64,000 nucleotides of DNA from Actinobacillus porcinus (GCF_901764995.1 NZ_CABFKI010000003.1:124001-188000); one strand, 5' to 3'; shown: positions 1-8,734, numbered from the stretch's first letter. Made by a program: numbers and translations. The notes: generated from the letters alone by a model not told the origin.

Positions 1-72
1 CGCCCAATCACACAAGCCCAAGATCCTGCCGAAGTTTTACGTTCTATTAATGCCTCTTTAATGAATGTTTAA
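1..72 (+). CDS. pyrF: Orotidine 5'-phosphate decarboxylase, C-terminal end (partial)
   Basis: Only the last 23 codons and the stop are in the window. The reading frame opens at base 1 and gives RPITQAQDPAEVLRSINASL followed by MNV and a stop. This matches the C-terminal segment of PyrF, where the phosphate-binding R-P-I-T motif is followed by a helix with the pattern DPA..L..INASL. PyrF makes UMP from OMP in pyrimidine synthesis. The pyrF-yciH order is the usual one in E. coli and Haemophilus, which supports the call. The rest of the gene lies to the left of the window. Confidence 0.85.
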   Translation, partial: RPITQAQDPAEVLRSINASLMNV

Positions 73-143
73 TCTCACCGGGGTAAATGATAAATTTACC
101 CCTATCTTTTAAAATAGCATAAATTTTTACCGCACTTTTGATT

Positions 144-458
144 ATGAATAACCTTGTTTACTCTACAGAATTAGGCAGAATTAAGCCGACAGAAGAAAAA
201 GTACAGCGTCCCAAAGGCGATGGCATTGTACGTATTCAAAAACAAACAAGCGGTCGCAAAGGCGCCGGCGTGAGTTTAATCTCGGGATTGGATTTGTCTG
301 ATGATGAACTCAAAAAACTCGCAGCAGAATTAAAAAAACGCTGTGGTTGTGGCGGTTCGGTGAAAGAAGGCAATATCGAAATTCAAGGTGATAAGCGCGA
401 CTTGTTAAAGCAGTTGTTAGAGCAGAAAGACTTTAAAGTTAAATTAGCCGGTGGTTAA
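144..458 (+). CDS. yciH: SUI1/eIF1-like translation factor YciH
   Basis: 104-residue protein of the SUI1 (eIF1) family, typical length for bacterial YciH. The C-terminal half carries the family core with the C-G-C-G-G-S-V-K-E-G-N-I-E-I-Q-G-D stretch. In E. coli YciH influences start-site fidelity and acts as an inhibitor of translation initiation under stress. I chose ATG 144 (MNNLVYSTELGRI) rather than the in-frame TTG at 138, because TTG would add only two residues. A reverse-oriented uptake sequence (ACCGCACTT) lies at about 129-137, immediately before the start, so there is little room for a classical ribosome-binding site. It follows pyrF by about 70 bases and is likely co-transcribed with it. 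Confidence 0.9.
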   Translation: MNNLVYSTELGRIKPTEEKVQRPKGDGIVRIQKQTSGRKGAGVSLISGLDLSDDELKKLAAELKKRCGCGGSVKEGNIEIQGDKRDLLKQLLEQKDFKVKLAGG

Positions 459-490
459 GGCATTTTGTCCTAATAAAACCCTCTTTCAAC

Positions 491-530
491 AACCTAGGAT
501 CTGTTGATAGTTATAAACAAATCCTAGGTT
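491..530. repeat. 10-bp inverted repeat after yciH
   Basis: AACCTAGGAT at 491-500 is repeated in inverted orientation at 521-530 with a 20-base loop. It sits between the convergent yciH and lipoprotein genes. It could terminate transcripts in both directions, but there is no clear T-run, so it is not a textbook intrinsic terminator. The core contains CCTAGG, which is rare in gamma-proteobacterial DNA. Confidence 0.55.
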
Positions 531-537
531 CGTGCTA

Positions 538-1005
538 TTATCCTTCACGACATTCCAGCCAACGTGTGCGTTTTCCTAGGTGATTTTTGTAATAAATCGA
601 ACTGTTTTGACGTGCAATCAAATCAATATAACTGCCCTGAATTGGGTTATATGAACGATAAATCACTTCAAATCGACTACCTCGAGCATTAAGAGTGCGG
701 TTTTCAATATGATCAAAGGGTTCCGCTTTGCCACCATCCAGCTGAAAATAAATACCAAAATTCTCTTTCATTCGACTTTCTCGAGATAATGGAAAGTAAG
801 CTGACAACAAGGAATAAGCACCGGTTTCAAAATTTCGACAGCGATAATAGTAACGTTTATACAGAGCAGGATTGGATAATTCCGCTAGGCTAATATTTTC
901 TTTTAAATACCCTTTTTTTGTCGTTTTCGTAGTTTTGGCTTTATGCGTACAAGCAAAAAGTAGAGTAAGGGTCAATGTCATTAAAATCAGTTTAAATTTA
1001 TTCAT
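538..1005 (-). CDS. Putative lipoprotein, copy 1 of a tandem paralogous pair
   Basis: About 155 residues. The N-terminus has Lys residues, a hydrophobic segment and the lipobox L-L-F-A-C, so export and lipid modification are expected. The mature part has the pattern YKRYYYxCxNFETG, then NFGIYFQLDGGK, FDHIEN, RSYNPIQGSYIDLIAR and a C-terminal W-L-E-C-R-E-G. The two mature cysteines could form a disulfide in the periplasm. It is clearly paralogous to the next gene (1185-1649). I chose ATG 1005 over ATG 1011 because GGA at 1013-1015 is 7 bases from the former and only 1 from the latter. I do not recognise the family; a loose resemblance to MliC-type lysozyme inhibitors (Y-Y-x-C near the mature N-terminus) is too weak to use. 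Confidence 0.8.
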   Translation of the reverse strand: MNKFKLILMTLTLTLLFACTHKAKTTKTTKKGYLKENISLAELSNPALYKRYYYRCRNFETGAYSLLSAYFPLSRESRMKENFGIYFQLDGGKAEPFDHIENRTLNARGSRFEVIYRSYNPIQGSYIDLIARQNSSIYYKNHLGKRTRWLECREG

Positions 1006-1149
1006 TATCATATTCCAAAAAAAGTATAGCTAAAATTTTGCTGCGCTATGATAGCTGAAATTTTTGAGTGTGCAAGGCTCATTTGATAAAGGATTATTTT
1101 AGGTTTTGCAAAATGTTTAGCAAAAATAACCGCTTGTTTACAATAACAA

Positions 1150-1171
1150 TCCCATAGGTTTTTCTATGGGA
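1150..1171 (-). terminator. Hairpin downstream of lipoprotein copy 2
   Basis: CCCATAG (1151-1157) and CTATGGG (1164-1170) form a perfect 7-bp stem just beyond the stop codon of the minus-strand lipoprotein gene at 1185. The T-run is poor on the minus strand, so termination strength is uncertain. Confidence 0.5.
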
Positions 1172-1184
1172 TTACTTTTTACGA

Positions 1185-1649
1185 TTAACCTTCTCGGCAT
1201 TCTAACCAAGGTGTTCGAGTTCCATTCTGATATTTGTAATAGGTTGAGCTATTTTCACGGGCGATTAAATCAATATAGCTCCCCTGAATAGGATTATACG
1301 AACGATAAAAGACCTCAAAACGTGTTGCTTGGGCATTGAGGGCTTTGTTTTCAATATGATCAAATGGGAAGACCTTTCCGCCATCTAATTGGAAATAGAT
1401 ACCAAAGTTATCTTTTTTACGGCTTTCTTTTGAAAGCGGGAAGTAAGTCGATAAATAAGACTCAGAACCTGTTTCAAAATTTGTACAAGAGTAATAGTAA
1501 CGCTTATAGTTTGCCGCATTTTGTAATTCGGCTTGGCTTATCTCATTTTTCAAATAGCCTGTTTTAACAGGAGTAGTTTGCTTTGGTGTACAAGCAAATA
1601 GAGCAGCAAGGGTTGAAGTTAATAGAACCAGTTTTAATTTGTTCATCAT
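1185..1649 (-). CDS. Putative lipoprotein, copy 2 of a tandem paralogous pair
   Basis: 154 residues with a short basic N-terminus, hydrophobic core and lipobox A-L-F-A-C. The mature sequence aligns over its whole length with the downstream gene at 538-1005: both have the YKRYYYxCxNFETG block, the FPLSKESR/FPLSRESR block, NFGIYFQLDGGK, and the final W-L-E-C-R-E-G. The two copies differ mainly in the linker after the lipobox and at scattered positions. Start at ATG 1649: GGA at 1656-1658 gives a 6-base spacing. Function unknown; likely a surface or periplasm-facing lipoprotein. Confidence 0.82.
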   Translation of the reverse strand: MMNKLKLVLLTSTLAALFACTPKQTTPVKTGYLKNEISQAELQNAANYKRYYYSCTNFETGSESYLSTYFPLSKESRKKDNFGIYFQLDGGKVFPFDHIENKALNAQATRFEVFYRSYNPIQGSYIDLIARENSSTYYKYQNGTRTPWLECREG

Positions 1650-1692
1650 AAAAATTCCGAGAAAAGTAGAAAAACTTAGCGATTATAGTAGC

Positions 1693-1994
1693 TTAAAACA
1701 AACTTTGCTGTCCACTCAAAAACTTAGGCGTCTCTTTTACTTTAAATCCATAGTTCGCCAAATAGCCTTTCAAACTTTCGATATTGTAGAACGAATGGCT
1801 ATTGGTGGTGTTTTGAAAATAAAGATAAAGCTGATCAAATTCCGCTTTTCGCTGATTTAACAATGTCGCCAGTTGTTGTAATTCGGTTTCGTTATAACGA
1901 TAATCGTGGCGTTCTTGTGCCGATTGGGCTTTCCACCAATAGGGATTGCGACCGTGCAATCGCCCGTGCCGATGTAGATGTGGGGTGTGTGCAT
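1693..1994 (-). pseudogene. Remnant of a DUF72 (YecE-type) gene with a large internal deletion
   Basis: The C-terminal part reads R-L-H-G-R-N-P-Y-W-W, then a helix with RYNETELQQLATLL and LYLYFQNTTNSHSFYNIESL, which is the end of the DUF72 family (typical length about 250-270 residues). Directly upstream, in a different frame, ATG 1994 begins M-H-T-P-H-I-Y-I-G-T-G, which matches the N-terminal (V/I)-Y-I-G-T-(S/G)-G of the same family. The middle of the protein is missing and the two ends are out of frame. The junction lies near two copies of GCACGG, so a deletion between short repeats is likely. No functional protein is expected. Confidence 0.75.
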
Positions 1995-2017
1995 ATTTAA
2001 TATCTTGTTTTAGTTAT

Positions 2018-3121
2018 TTATCGAAATCGATATTTCCCTTTACCTTGCCCTGCGACTTTTTCAATGACTTTAATTTCTAACATTTTCTTAATTAATTCCG
2101 ATGACGCAGATGCGGAGAGATGAAGTGTATTAACTACATCTATTCGTGAAAAAATACGATTAGCTAAAATCTGAGAAAGTGCGGTGATATGTTTCTGTGT
2201 TTTTTCTGAATGTTTTGTTTTTTCGTCAGGATTTTGCTCAATGTCTTGTTTTTTGTGTTCAATGTCCTGTTTTTGTTTTTCAATATCCTGTTTTTCAAGG
2301 GATTGACCGCTATTAATATGCAACTGACGATTACTTAGTAGATTGTTTTCGCCTAATAACAAATTACGCAGAAATAAAAGCAAGTATTCATTGGTTTCAT
2401 AAACCCCTTTGGCGAGATTATTATAATTTGCTCGTACTAACGCATTGCGGAAATACCACGCATTTTCGGCAAAAATATCATTTGTAACATTAAAGCCTAA
2501 TGTTTTTAAATACTTAATAAAAAACACGGCGGTAGTGCGAGTATTACCCTCCTCAAAGACATGAATTTGCCATAAACGTGCAATAAATGTGGCTAGATGT
2601 GTCATAATTTCTTCAAGAGAAAGCCCTCGATAACTAAAATTTTTCTCCTGCGATAAATCGTATTCCAAGGTATTTTTCAATTCAGATGCCATACCATAGA
2701 CTACCGTTTCGCCCTCTAACACCCACTCTTTTTTAGTAATGTTATAAGTACGAATTTGCCCTGCGTGAGAATAAATATCTTTAAACAGATATTTATGAAT
2801 GGCTAAATATTGATTGGCATTAAACGAAAAAGCAGGCTCCGACAGCAATTTCGCAATACGCACCGAAACTTTGTCCGCTTCTTCTATACGATTTTCGCTG
2901 GTTAATGGCGGATTTTCTTCATAATATTGGCTAATCCATTGTTCTGCCGTATCAATGGAAATCTCACCCTCAATATTTTTAATCGCAGTGCTGATCAAAT
3001 ATTGAGATGGTTTTAATCCATCAACTTCTTGCAGCCCGATTGCCGTTTGCCAAGCATAGCTCTTTTCCTTTTTATCCGCTTCAATATGGCGGATATATTC
3101 TTCAAAAGGATCTTTAGTCAT
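2018..3121 (-). CDS. Fic-family protein with a VbhA-like N-terminal segment and winged-helix-like C-terminus
   Basis: 367 residues. The Fic motif is HVFEEGNTRT at 187-196, with catalytic H187, F189, E191, G192, N193 and R195; the second arginine of the general motif is Ala198. Related Fic proteins with a G-N-T-R-T-T-A-V-F motif exist, so this may be a subfamily trait, but Val188 replaces the usual proline. Residues about 20-70 resemble the VbhA antitoxin module (DGLKPS, then a helix with NIEGEIS), suggesting built-in inhibition; the usual inhibitory Glu position looks like Asp34. Residues 277-297 are three copies of a KQDIExx heptapeptide, coded by 21-bp repeats. The last 60 residues look like a winged helix. 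Fic enzymes usually transfer AMP to target proteins. Start ATG 3121 has GGA eight bases upstream. Confidence 0.85.
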   Translation of the reverse strand: MTKDPFEEYIRHIEADKKEKSYAWQTAIGLQEVDGLKPSQYLISTAIKNIEGEISIDTAEQWISQYYEENPPLTSENRIEEADKVSVRIAKLLSEPAFSFNANQYLAIHKYLFKDIYSHAGQIRTYNITKKEWVLEGETVVYGMASELKNTLEYDLSQEKNFSYRGLSLEEIMTHLATFIARLWQIHVFEEGNTRTTAVFFIKYLKTLGFNVTNDIFAENAWYFRNALVRANYNNLAKGVYETNEYLLLFLRNLLLGENNLLSNRQLHINSGQSLEKQDIEKQKQDIEHKKQDIEQNPDEKTKHSEKTQKHITALSQILANRIFSRIDVVNTLHLSASASSELIKKMLEIKVIEKVAGQGKGKYRFR

Positions 3122-3322
3122 TCTGTTTTTCCGTTGTGCAATATTTTGGGTAAATGTAACCGCTTATCGTGGTTTTGTCGAATGGAAATAAGGGATTTTT
3201 CGATGGAGATTGCAAAATAGAAAATACAGGAATAGTCTACAAGCGGTTAAAATCGCTTTAAAAATTACAATTAAGTTAATTTGTATCAGTTATCGAGGTT
3301 TTCACGGTAACTTGATGATTAA

Positions 3323-3500
3323 AGTTATTCGGAAATTCCGAATAGCTGAATTGCCCACGGCTCATGTCGTGGGGTACGCATAATGTTGCTCCGCTGGAGC
3401 AAGTTAGGTTTTCGTGCCAGCGGTACGATATTATGCTTAACCTAGGACGTAAGCTCTAGGGAATTAACACACTGGCTAGTGCGAGTTCTTGCGGAGAGAA
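3323..3500 (+). ncRNA. Candidate structured RNA upstream of the HNH gene (no known family recognised)
   Basis: This non-coding stretch is full of consecutive inverted repeats. A 19-base perfect palindrome TATTCGGAAATTCCGAATA (3326-3344) extends to 3323-3347 with a G-U pair. CCCACG/CGTGGG pairs 3354-3359 with 3368-3373. GCATAAT/ATTATGC (3378-3384 with 3430-3436) closes a three-way junction that contains TTGCTCC/GGAGCAA (3386-3392 with 3396-3402) and CGTGCC/GGTACG (3413-3418 with 3422-3427). CCTAGG/TCTAGG pairs 3441-3446 with 3455-3460, and CACT/AGTG pairs 3470-3473 with 3478-3481. Every stem is local and nested. The flanking HNH gene is much more AT-rich. Strand is assumed from the HNH gene; the ends are not defined. 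The 3122-3322 part of the gap shows nothing clear. Confidence 0.45.
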
Positions 3501-3650
3501 TAGGGAGTTTTGATTGTATAAATAGAACTATATAGTAGATCTCATCTATGACAAGTGCTTTGACATTCATTAAAGACGAGAGTCATAGGATATTGAAATG
3601 GATGTGAAAAGAAGAGATAATTTTTTATATTTTATAATAAGGAATTATAT

Positions 3651-4775
3651 ATGAGTAAAAAAACTAATGTCGCTCTATTATCAAGGGGGATTCCAAGCGA
3701 TTTGGCAGATTCATTATCATCAAATTTCACCTTATCTGAACTTCAAAGTAAAAATATATCTGAGTTAAAGGGGTTGGGGTTGTCTGATACACAAATAGAG
3801 AGTATAGCTAAAACAGCTAGATCGCCCATTCCGTCAAAAACATCAATTCAGGTTCTTATAAAATCCAAATATTGCTGTGTTATATGTAGAAATATGAATA
3901 ACCCAATTATAATTCATCATATTAAACCATGGTCTGTTTCTAAGGACCATTCTGAGGAGAATTTAGTTGTCTTATGTTTGAATTGTCATTCAAAAGTTCA
4001 CTCAAAAAGTGAAATTGCAAAAAATATAACTCCTTCTGAATTGCTTGAATTAAAAAAATCGTGGGAAGAACAGTGCTTAATAGAAGATACAACCTATCTT
4101 TTGACTCTTTCTCAAGCAAGTTGTGCAAGATGGGATTGGTTTAATATTACAAGAATTCGTGACTTTGTAACTAGCAATCCTGAATATATTAATACGGAAT
4201 CAAATGTTTTTAAACAATTATCTAAAAAGGAAATGATTGATTACGATAACTTTTTGGATATGAGAAAAATGCAGGAGCTAGCAAAACCATCTCACTTTAC
4301 TGATTTTGGAGATGGTTCTTTAGCTGTCCAATATCTGAACTCTATAGTTTACAATATAATAAATGGTATGAAATTCCTTGATATAACCCCATTTCTGGAT
4401 AGAGAAATTAATATATTAAAAGGTATAATTAAATCAGGGCAGAATATAGCGTTTCAAGGACGATTCTATTTTAAGAATATTGATAGTGAAAAAAAAGAAG
4501 CATACTATAAAAAGAAAGGTATCAAAATAAAATTTGTTTATGACCCATATTATTGTGCAAGTTCTTCTTCAAAATATGATTCAATGATGGGTAATAAATT
4601 ACTTACCATTTTTGGAAGAGTAATTGATATAAATCTAGATGAAGATGATATAGTTAATATATCTCTTTCTTGCTTAGTTGCTGGAAGTTTCTTTCAATTA
4701 CATAAAGATAAATATTATTACAGTAATGACCCCGAAGAAGTAAATGATTCTATTGATATAGAAGATGTATTTTAG
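3651..4775 (+). CDS. HNH endonuclease-domain protein with unknown C-terminal domain
   Basis: 374 residues. Residues 10-60 form an alpha-helical domain with G-L-G-L-S-D-T-Q-I, resembling helix-hairpin-type DNA-binding modules. Residues 72-120 are an HNH nuclease: C76-V-I-C79, IIIHHIKPWS at 87-96, D99-H100, N104, C109-x-x-C112-H113 and H117, so the zinc-binding cysteines and catalytic histidines look intact. Residues about 150-374 match nothing I know. The gene is very AT-rich compared with metH next door and lacks an uptake sequence. TTGACA at 3560-3565 and an inverted repeat CTATGAC/GTCATAG (3546-3552 with 3582-3588) precede it; AAGGA at 3640-3644 is the ribosome-binding site. A defence or mobile-element role is plausible but not shown. 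Confidence 0.8.
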   Translation: MSKKTNVALLSRGIPSDLADSLSSNFTLSELQSKNISELKGLGLSDTQIESIAKTARSPIPSKTSIQVLIKSKYCCVICRNMNNPIIIHHIKPWSVSKDHSEENLVVLCLNCHSKVHSKSEIAKNITPSELLELKKSWEEQCLIEDTTYLLTLSQASCARWDWFNITRIRDFVTSNPEYINTESNVFKQLSKKEMIDYDNFLDMRKMQELAKPSHFTDFGDGSLAVQYLNSIVYNIINGMKFLDITPFLDREINILKGIIKSGQNIAFQGRFYFKNIDSEKKEAYYKKKGIKIKFVYDPYYCASSSSKYDSMMGNKLLTIFGRVIDINLDEDDIVNISLSCLVAGSFFQLHKDKYYYSNDPEEVNDSIDIEDVF

Positions 4776-4849
4776 TAAATATCAATTACACGGTTGCTAT
4801 AGGTTTAAATTTGTATAGCAACCTATTTAATTATTAGTTGTGAGAAAAT

Positions 4850-7800
4850 CTACTTCATCGCCACACCCAACCACTTCACCATCTCTCTCTCATTCCACCC
4901 CTTGCGTTTCGCATAATCGACTGCCTGATCTTCATCAATACGCCCTAACGTAAAATAATTACTCGCAGGGTGGGTGAAATACCAGCCGCAGACACTTGCC
5001 GCAGGCCACATTGCGTAGCTTTCGGTAAGTTTCATTCCGATGCGTTGTTCCACTTCCAGTAAATCCCAGATGATCTGTTTTTCCGTGTGTTCAGGGCAAC
5101 TTGGGTAGCCTGGAGCAGGGCGGATGCCGATGTATTCTTCACGGATTAGGCGGTCGTTGTCTAAGGTTTCGTCCGTGTAGCCCCAGACTTTGGTGCGCAG
5201 TTCAAAGTGCAAGTATTCCGCCATTGCTTCGGCTAAACGGTCGCCGACCGCTTGCAGCAAGATGGCGTTGTAGTCGTCCCCTGCGGCTTTGTAGCCTTCC
5301 ACTAAATCGTGTTCTTCAATCCCTGCACAAACGGCGAACATTCCGAACCAGTCCTGTTTGCCGCTGGCTTTGCTTGCGATAAAGTCGCTCAAGCAGAGGT
5401 TGTACGGGCTTTTGCTGTTTCTGCCACGTTCGCTTTGTTGGCGGAGGTTATAGACTTTGCCTGCCACTAAAGTGCGGTCAGCATTTTGATAGATTTCAAT
5501 ATCATCGCCCACACTGTTGGCTGGGAAAATACCCATAATGCCGCTTGGGTTGAGCTTGTGATTTTGTTCTAATTCGTCCAACACTTTTTGCGCATCGTTC
5601 CACACTCGGCGGGCTTCTTCGCCGCCTTCAGGGTAGTCAAAGGCATCAGGATAACCGCCCATTAAGCCCCATAAACGGAAGAACGGCGACCAGTCGATAA
5701 ATTTCCGTAAGGTCGCAATCGGTACGTTTTTATACTCCACAATGCCAGTTTGTTTTGGCGTTGGCACTTGGTAATTCGCCCATTCGCCACTGAACGCATC
5801 GAAAGCGTTTTTGCGTGCCTCTTCAATCGGCAACTGCTTGCGTGGCGCTTTTTTGTTGGCAAAAGCCTCTTGAATTTGCTCGTACTCTTTCTTCATTCGT
5901 TCCCACAGTTCCGCTTTAGTGTCAGGATTCATCAATGCCGCACAAACTGTTACCGCACGAGAGGCATTGGTGGTGTAAATCACTTCGTGCTTATATTTCG
6001 GATAAAGTTTAATCGCTGTATGCTCTTTGGAGGTGGTTGCACCGCCGATAATGACAGGAATATTCAAATTCAAGCGGTTCATTTCGCCTAAGAAGTATTC
6101 CATTTCGTCAAGAGACGGCGTGATCAAACCGCTTAAGCCGATGATGTCCGCCTTTTCGTCAATCGCCGTTTGAATGATTTTATCCGCAGGCACCATTACG
6201 CCTAAGTCGATCACTTCAAAATTATTACATTGCAACACCACGCTCACAATATTTTTACCGATGTCGTGCACGTCGCCTTTTACGGTAGCGATGACCACTT
6301 TACCGCTGGACGATCCTTTTTGCTTGGTGGCGTTGATAAACGGTTCTAAGTAGGCAACCGACTGCTTCATCACGCGAGCGGATTTCACCACTTGCGGTAG
6401 GAACATTTTGCCGTCACCGAACAAATCGCCCACCACGTCCATACCGTCCATTAGCGGTCCTTCGATCACTTCGAGCGGTGTCGGGAATTTTTGGCGTGCT
6501 TCTTCGGTATCTTCAATAATATAGTTGGTGATCCCTTTCACGAGGGCGTGTTTCAGACGCTCTTCCACCGCCCAAGTACGCCATTCGGCAACGCCGCTAT
6601 CTTCATTGTTACTAGCGGTCACATTTCGGTATTTTTCTGCAATATCTAACAGGCGATCAGTCGCATCAGGACGGCGATTTAGCACCGCATCTTCAATCAC
6701 ATCACGCAATTCCGGATCGAGATCGTCATAAATCGCCAGTTGCCCAGCGTTCACGATCCCCATATCCATTCCCTGCTTGATAGCGTGGTAAAGGAACACG
6801 GCGTGAATAGCCTCACGCATCACATTATTACCACGGAAGGAGAAGGACACATTCGACACACCGCCCGAAATTTTGGCGTGCGGCAGGCTACGCTTAATGC
6901 GACCTGTGGCATTGATAAAGTCCACGCCGTAGTTATTGTGTTCTTCAATCCCCGTACCGATGGCAAAAATGTTCGGGTCGAAAATAATATCTTCAGGCGG
7001 AAAGCCCACTTGATTAACCAAAATATCGTAAGCACGAGTACAGATTTCTACCTTGCGTTCTTCGGTGTCCGCTTGCCCCACTTCGTCAAATGCCATCACG
7101 ACCACCGCTGCACCATAACGGCGAACCAGTTTTGCTTGGTGGATAAATTTTTCTTCGCCTTCTTTGAGGGAAATGGAGTTCACGATCCCTTTGCCTTGCA
7201 CCGATTGCAAGCCAGCCTCAATCACTTCCCACTTGGACGAGTCAATCATCACTGGCACTTTTGCCGCATCAGGTTCGGTCGCCATAATGTTAAGGAAACG
7301 GGTCATACATTTTTGCGAGTCGAGCAAGGCTTCGTCCATATTCACGTCAATCACTTGCGCACCGTTTTCCACCTGATCGATAGCAATTTCAATGGCTTCG
7401 CTAAATTTCTCTTCTTTAATCAAACGCTTAAACTTCGCCGAACCTGTTACGTTATTGCGTTCGCCCACGTTCACAAACAGGCTTTCATCATCAATGTTTA
7501 ACGGCTCAAGCCCAGACAAACGCATTGCGGTTTTGATTTCAGGCAAGGCACGCGGTTTAATTCCAGCCACAACGTCCGCAAAGGCTTTGATATGTTCAGG
7601 CGTAGTACCGCAACAACCGCCCACGATATTTAAGAAACCGCTTTCCGCCCACTCTTTGATGTGAGCCGCCATCTCTTCCGCCCCCAAATCGTAGCCGCCA
7701 AAGGCATTCGGCAAGCCTGCATTCGGGTGAACAGACACATAGGTTTCACAGATTTTCGACATTACTTCCACATAAGGGCGCAACTCTTTCGGCCCTAAGG

Positions 7801-8539
7801 CACAGTTCAAACCAAAACTGAGCGGTTTCGCGTGGCGGAGCGAGTTGTAAAAAGCTTCGGTGGTTTGCCCCGAAAGGGTACGCCCAGAGGCATCGGTAAT
7901 CGTCCCCGAAATCATAATCGGCAGTTCCACGCCCAGTTCTTCAAATACTTGGTCAATGGCAAAGGCAGCGGCTTTGGCGTTCAAGGTATCGAAGATGGTT
8001 TCGATCATAATGATGTCCGAACCGCCTTCAATTAGGCCACGAGTAGCCTCCGCATAGGCATCGACTAATTCCATAAAGGTAATGTTACGAAACCCCGGAT
8101 CGTTCACATTTGGCGAAATCGAGGCGGTGCGGTTAGTTGGACCGAGAATACCTGCCACAAAACGTGGTTTTTCAGGTGTGCTGTACTTATCCGCCGCAAA
8201 GCGAGCCAGTTTTGCCCCTGCAAAATTTAGCTCATAAGCCACCGCTTGTAAGTCGTAATCCGCCTGTGCAATGGTGGTGGAACTGAACGTATTGGTTTCA
8301 ATAATATCCGCCCCAGCTTCAAGGTATTTTTCGTGAATAGAGGAAATCACTAAAGGTTGGGTTAGGGTAAGCAGATCGTTGTTACCACGCAGATCCACGC
8401 TAGAATTTTTAAAACGCTCTCCACGGAAATCCGCTTCGGTCAGTTTAAATTGCTGGATCATCGTCCCCATCGCACCGTCTAAAATCAAGATACGTTGTGC
8501 AAGGGCGGTTTTTAATTGTTCAATTCGGTTGTGTTGCAT
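4850..8539 (-). CDS. metH: Cobalamin-dependent methionine synthase
   Basis: 1229 residues, the usual full MetH length. Modules in order: homocysteine-binding barrel (1-325, zinc cysteines in FGLNCALG and [10 protein letters not shown]), pterin-binding barrel (about 345-620, with DPNIF and N-N-Y-G-V-D-F), helical cap and B12-binding domain (about 650-890, with the cobalt-ligand motif [10 protein letters not shown]), and the AdoMet reactivation domain (about 900-1229, with [14 protein letters not shown]). It transfers the methyl group of methyltetrahydrofolate to homocysteine in the cytoplasm. No B12 riboswitch or MetJ-type box is visible upstream. One Hin-type uptake sequence lies inside the gene near 5470. 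It transcribes alone, towards the accessory segment. Confidence 0.97.
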   Translation of the reverse strand: MQHNRIEQLKTALAQRILILDGAMGTMIQQFKLTEADFRGERFKNSSVDLRGNNDLLTLTQPLVISSIHEKYLEAGADIIETNTFSSTTIAQADYDLQAVAYELNFAGAKLARFAADKYSTPEKPRFVAGILGPTNRTASISPNVNDPGFRNITFMELVDAYAEATRGLIEGGSDIIMIETIFDTLNAKAAAFAIDQVFEELGVELPIMISGTITDASGRTLSGQTTEAFYNSLRHAKPLSFGLNCALGPKELRPYVEVMSKICETYVSVHPNAGLPNAFGGYDLGAEEMAAHIKEWAESGFLNIVGGCCGTTPEHIKAFADVVAGIKPRALPEIKTAMRLSGLEPLNIDDESLFVNVGERNNVTGSAKFKRLIKEEKFSEAIEIAIDQVENGAQVIDVNMDEALLDSQKCMTRFLNIMATEPDAAKVPVMIDSSKWEVIEAGLQSVQGKGIVNSISLKEGEEKFIHQAKLVRRYGAAVVVMAFDEVGQADTEERKVEICTRAYDILVNQVGFPPEDIIFDPNIFAIGTGIEEHNNYGVDFINATGRIKRSLPHAKISGGVSNVSFSFRGNNVMREAIHAVFLYHAIKQGMDMGIVNAGQLAIYDDLDPELRDVIEDAVLNRRPDATDRLLDIAEKYRNVTASNNEDSGVAEWRTWAVEERLKHALVKGITNYIIEDTEEARQKFPTPLEVIEGPLMDGMDVVGDLFGDGKMFLPQVVKSARVMKQSVAYLEPFINATKQKGSSSGKVVIATVKGDVHDIGKNIVSVVLQCNNFEVIDLGVMVPADKIIQTAIDEKADIIGLSGLITPSLDEMEYFLGEMNRLNLNIPVIIGGATTSKEHTAIKLYPKYKHEVIYTTNASRAVTVCAALMNPDTKAELWERMKKEYEQIQEAFANKKAPRKQLPIEEARKNAFDAFSGEWANYQVPTPKQTGIVEYKNVPIATLRKFIDWSPFFRLWGLMGGYPDAFDYPEGGEEARRVWNDAQKVLDELEQNHKLNPSGIMGIFPANSVGDDIEIYQNADRTLVAGKVYNLRQQSERGRNSKSPYNLCLSDFIASKASGKQDWFGMFAVCAGIEEHDLVEGYKAAGDDYNAILLQAVGDRLAEAMAEYLHFELRTKVWGYTDETLDNDRLIREEYIGIRPAPGYPSCPEHTEKQIIWDLLEVEQRIGMKLTESYAMWPAASVCGWYFTHPASNYFTLGRIDEDQAVDYAKRKGWNEREMVKWLGVAMK

Positions 8540-8555
8540 AGGGTTTCCTATTCTC

Positions 8556-8580
8556 GTAGGGACAGGCTTTATGCCTGTCC
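8556..8580. repeat. Dispersed hairpin repeat, copy A (GTAGGGACAGG type)
   Basis: GGACAGGC (8560-8567) and GCCTGTCC (8573-8580) form a hairpin preceded by GTAG. A close relative is found at 41813-41838, also intergenic, so this is a short dispersed palindromic repeat. A second small palindrome, GGGGAC/GTCCC, follows at about 8596-8611. Confidence 0.7.
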
Positions 8581-8734
8581 TGATTTATTCGGGATGGGGA
8601 CAAAATAGTCCCAATAATAGAGATAAAAATACGAAGTATGATAGAAACAAGGGGGAAGCGTGTCAAATGTTGTTTTTTTTCTCTCAATCTAGGTTGTTTT
8701 TTAGTCAAATAGATAAAACGCAATCGATTAAATC

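Noticed and set aside
3323-3500. Retron msr-msd or IscB/HEARO-type guide RNA
   Set aside because: No reverse transcriptase is nearby, and the HNH protein lacks RuvC and other IscB/IsrB features. Only the general RNA-plus-HNH arrangement is similar.
6740-7501. Long plus-strand open frame (253 codons) opposite metH
   Set aside because: It is the antisense shadow of metH; the composition (many His, Phe, Arg) and lack of a ribosome-binding site or homology argue against a gene.
1129-8249. Apl-type uptake sequences (ACAAGCGGT) at 1129, 3239 and 8241, suggesting the left 8 kb came from an Actinobacillus-type relative
   Set aside because: Hin-type sequences also occur in the same stretch (129, about 2176 and about 5470), and a further Apl-type 9-mer is inside pdxY at 18070. 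Three hits are slightly more than chance but not enough.
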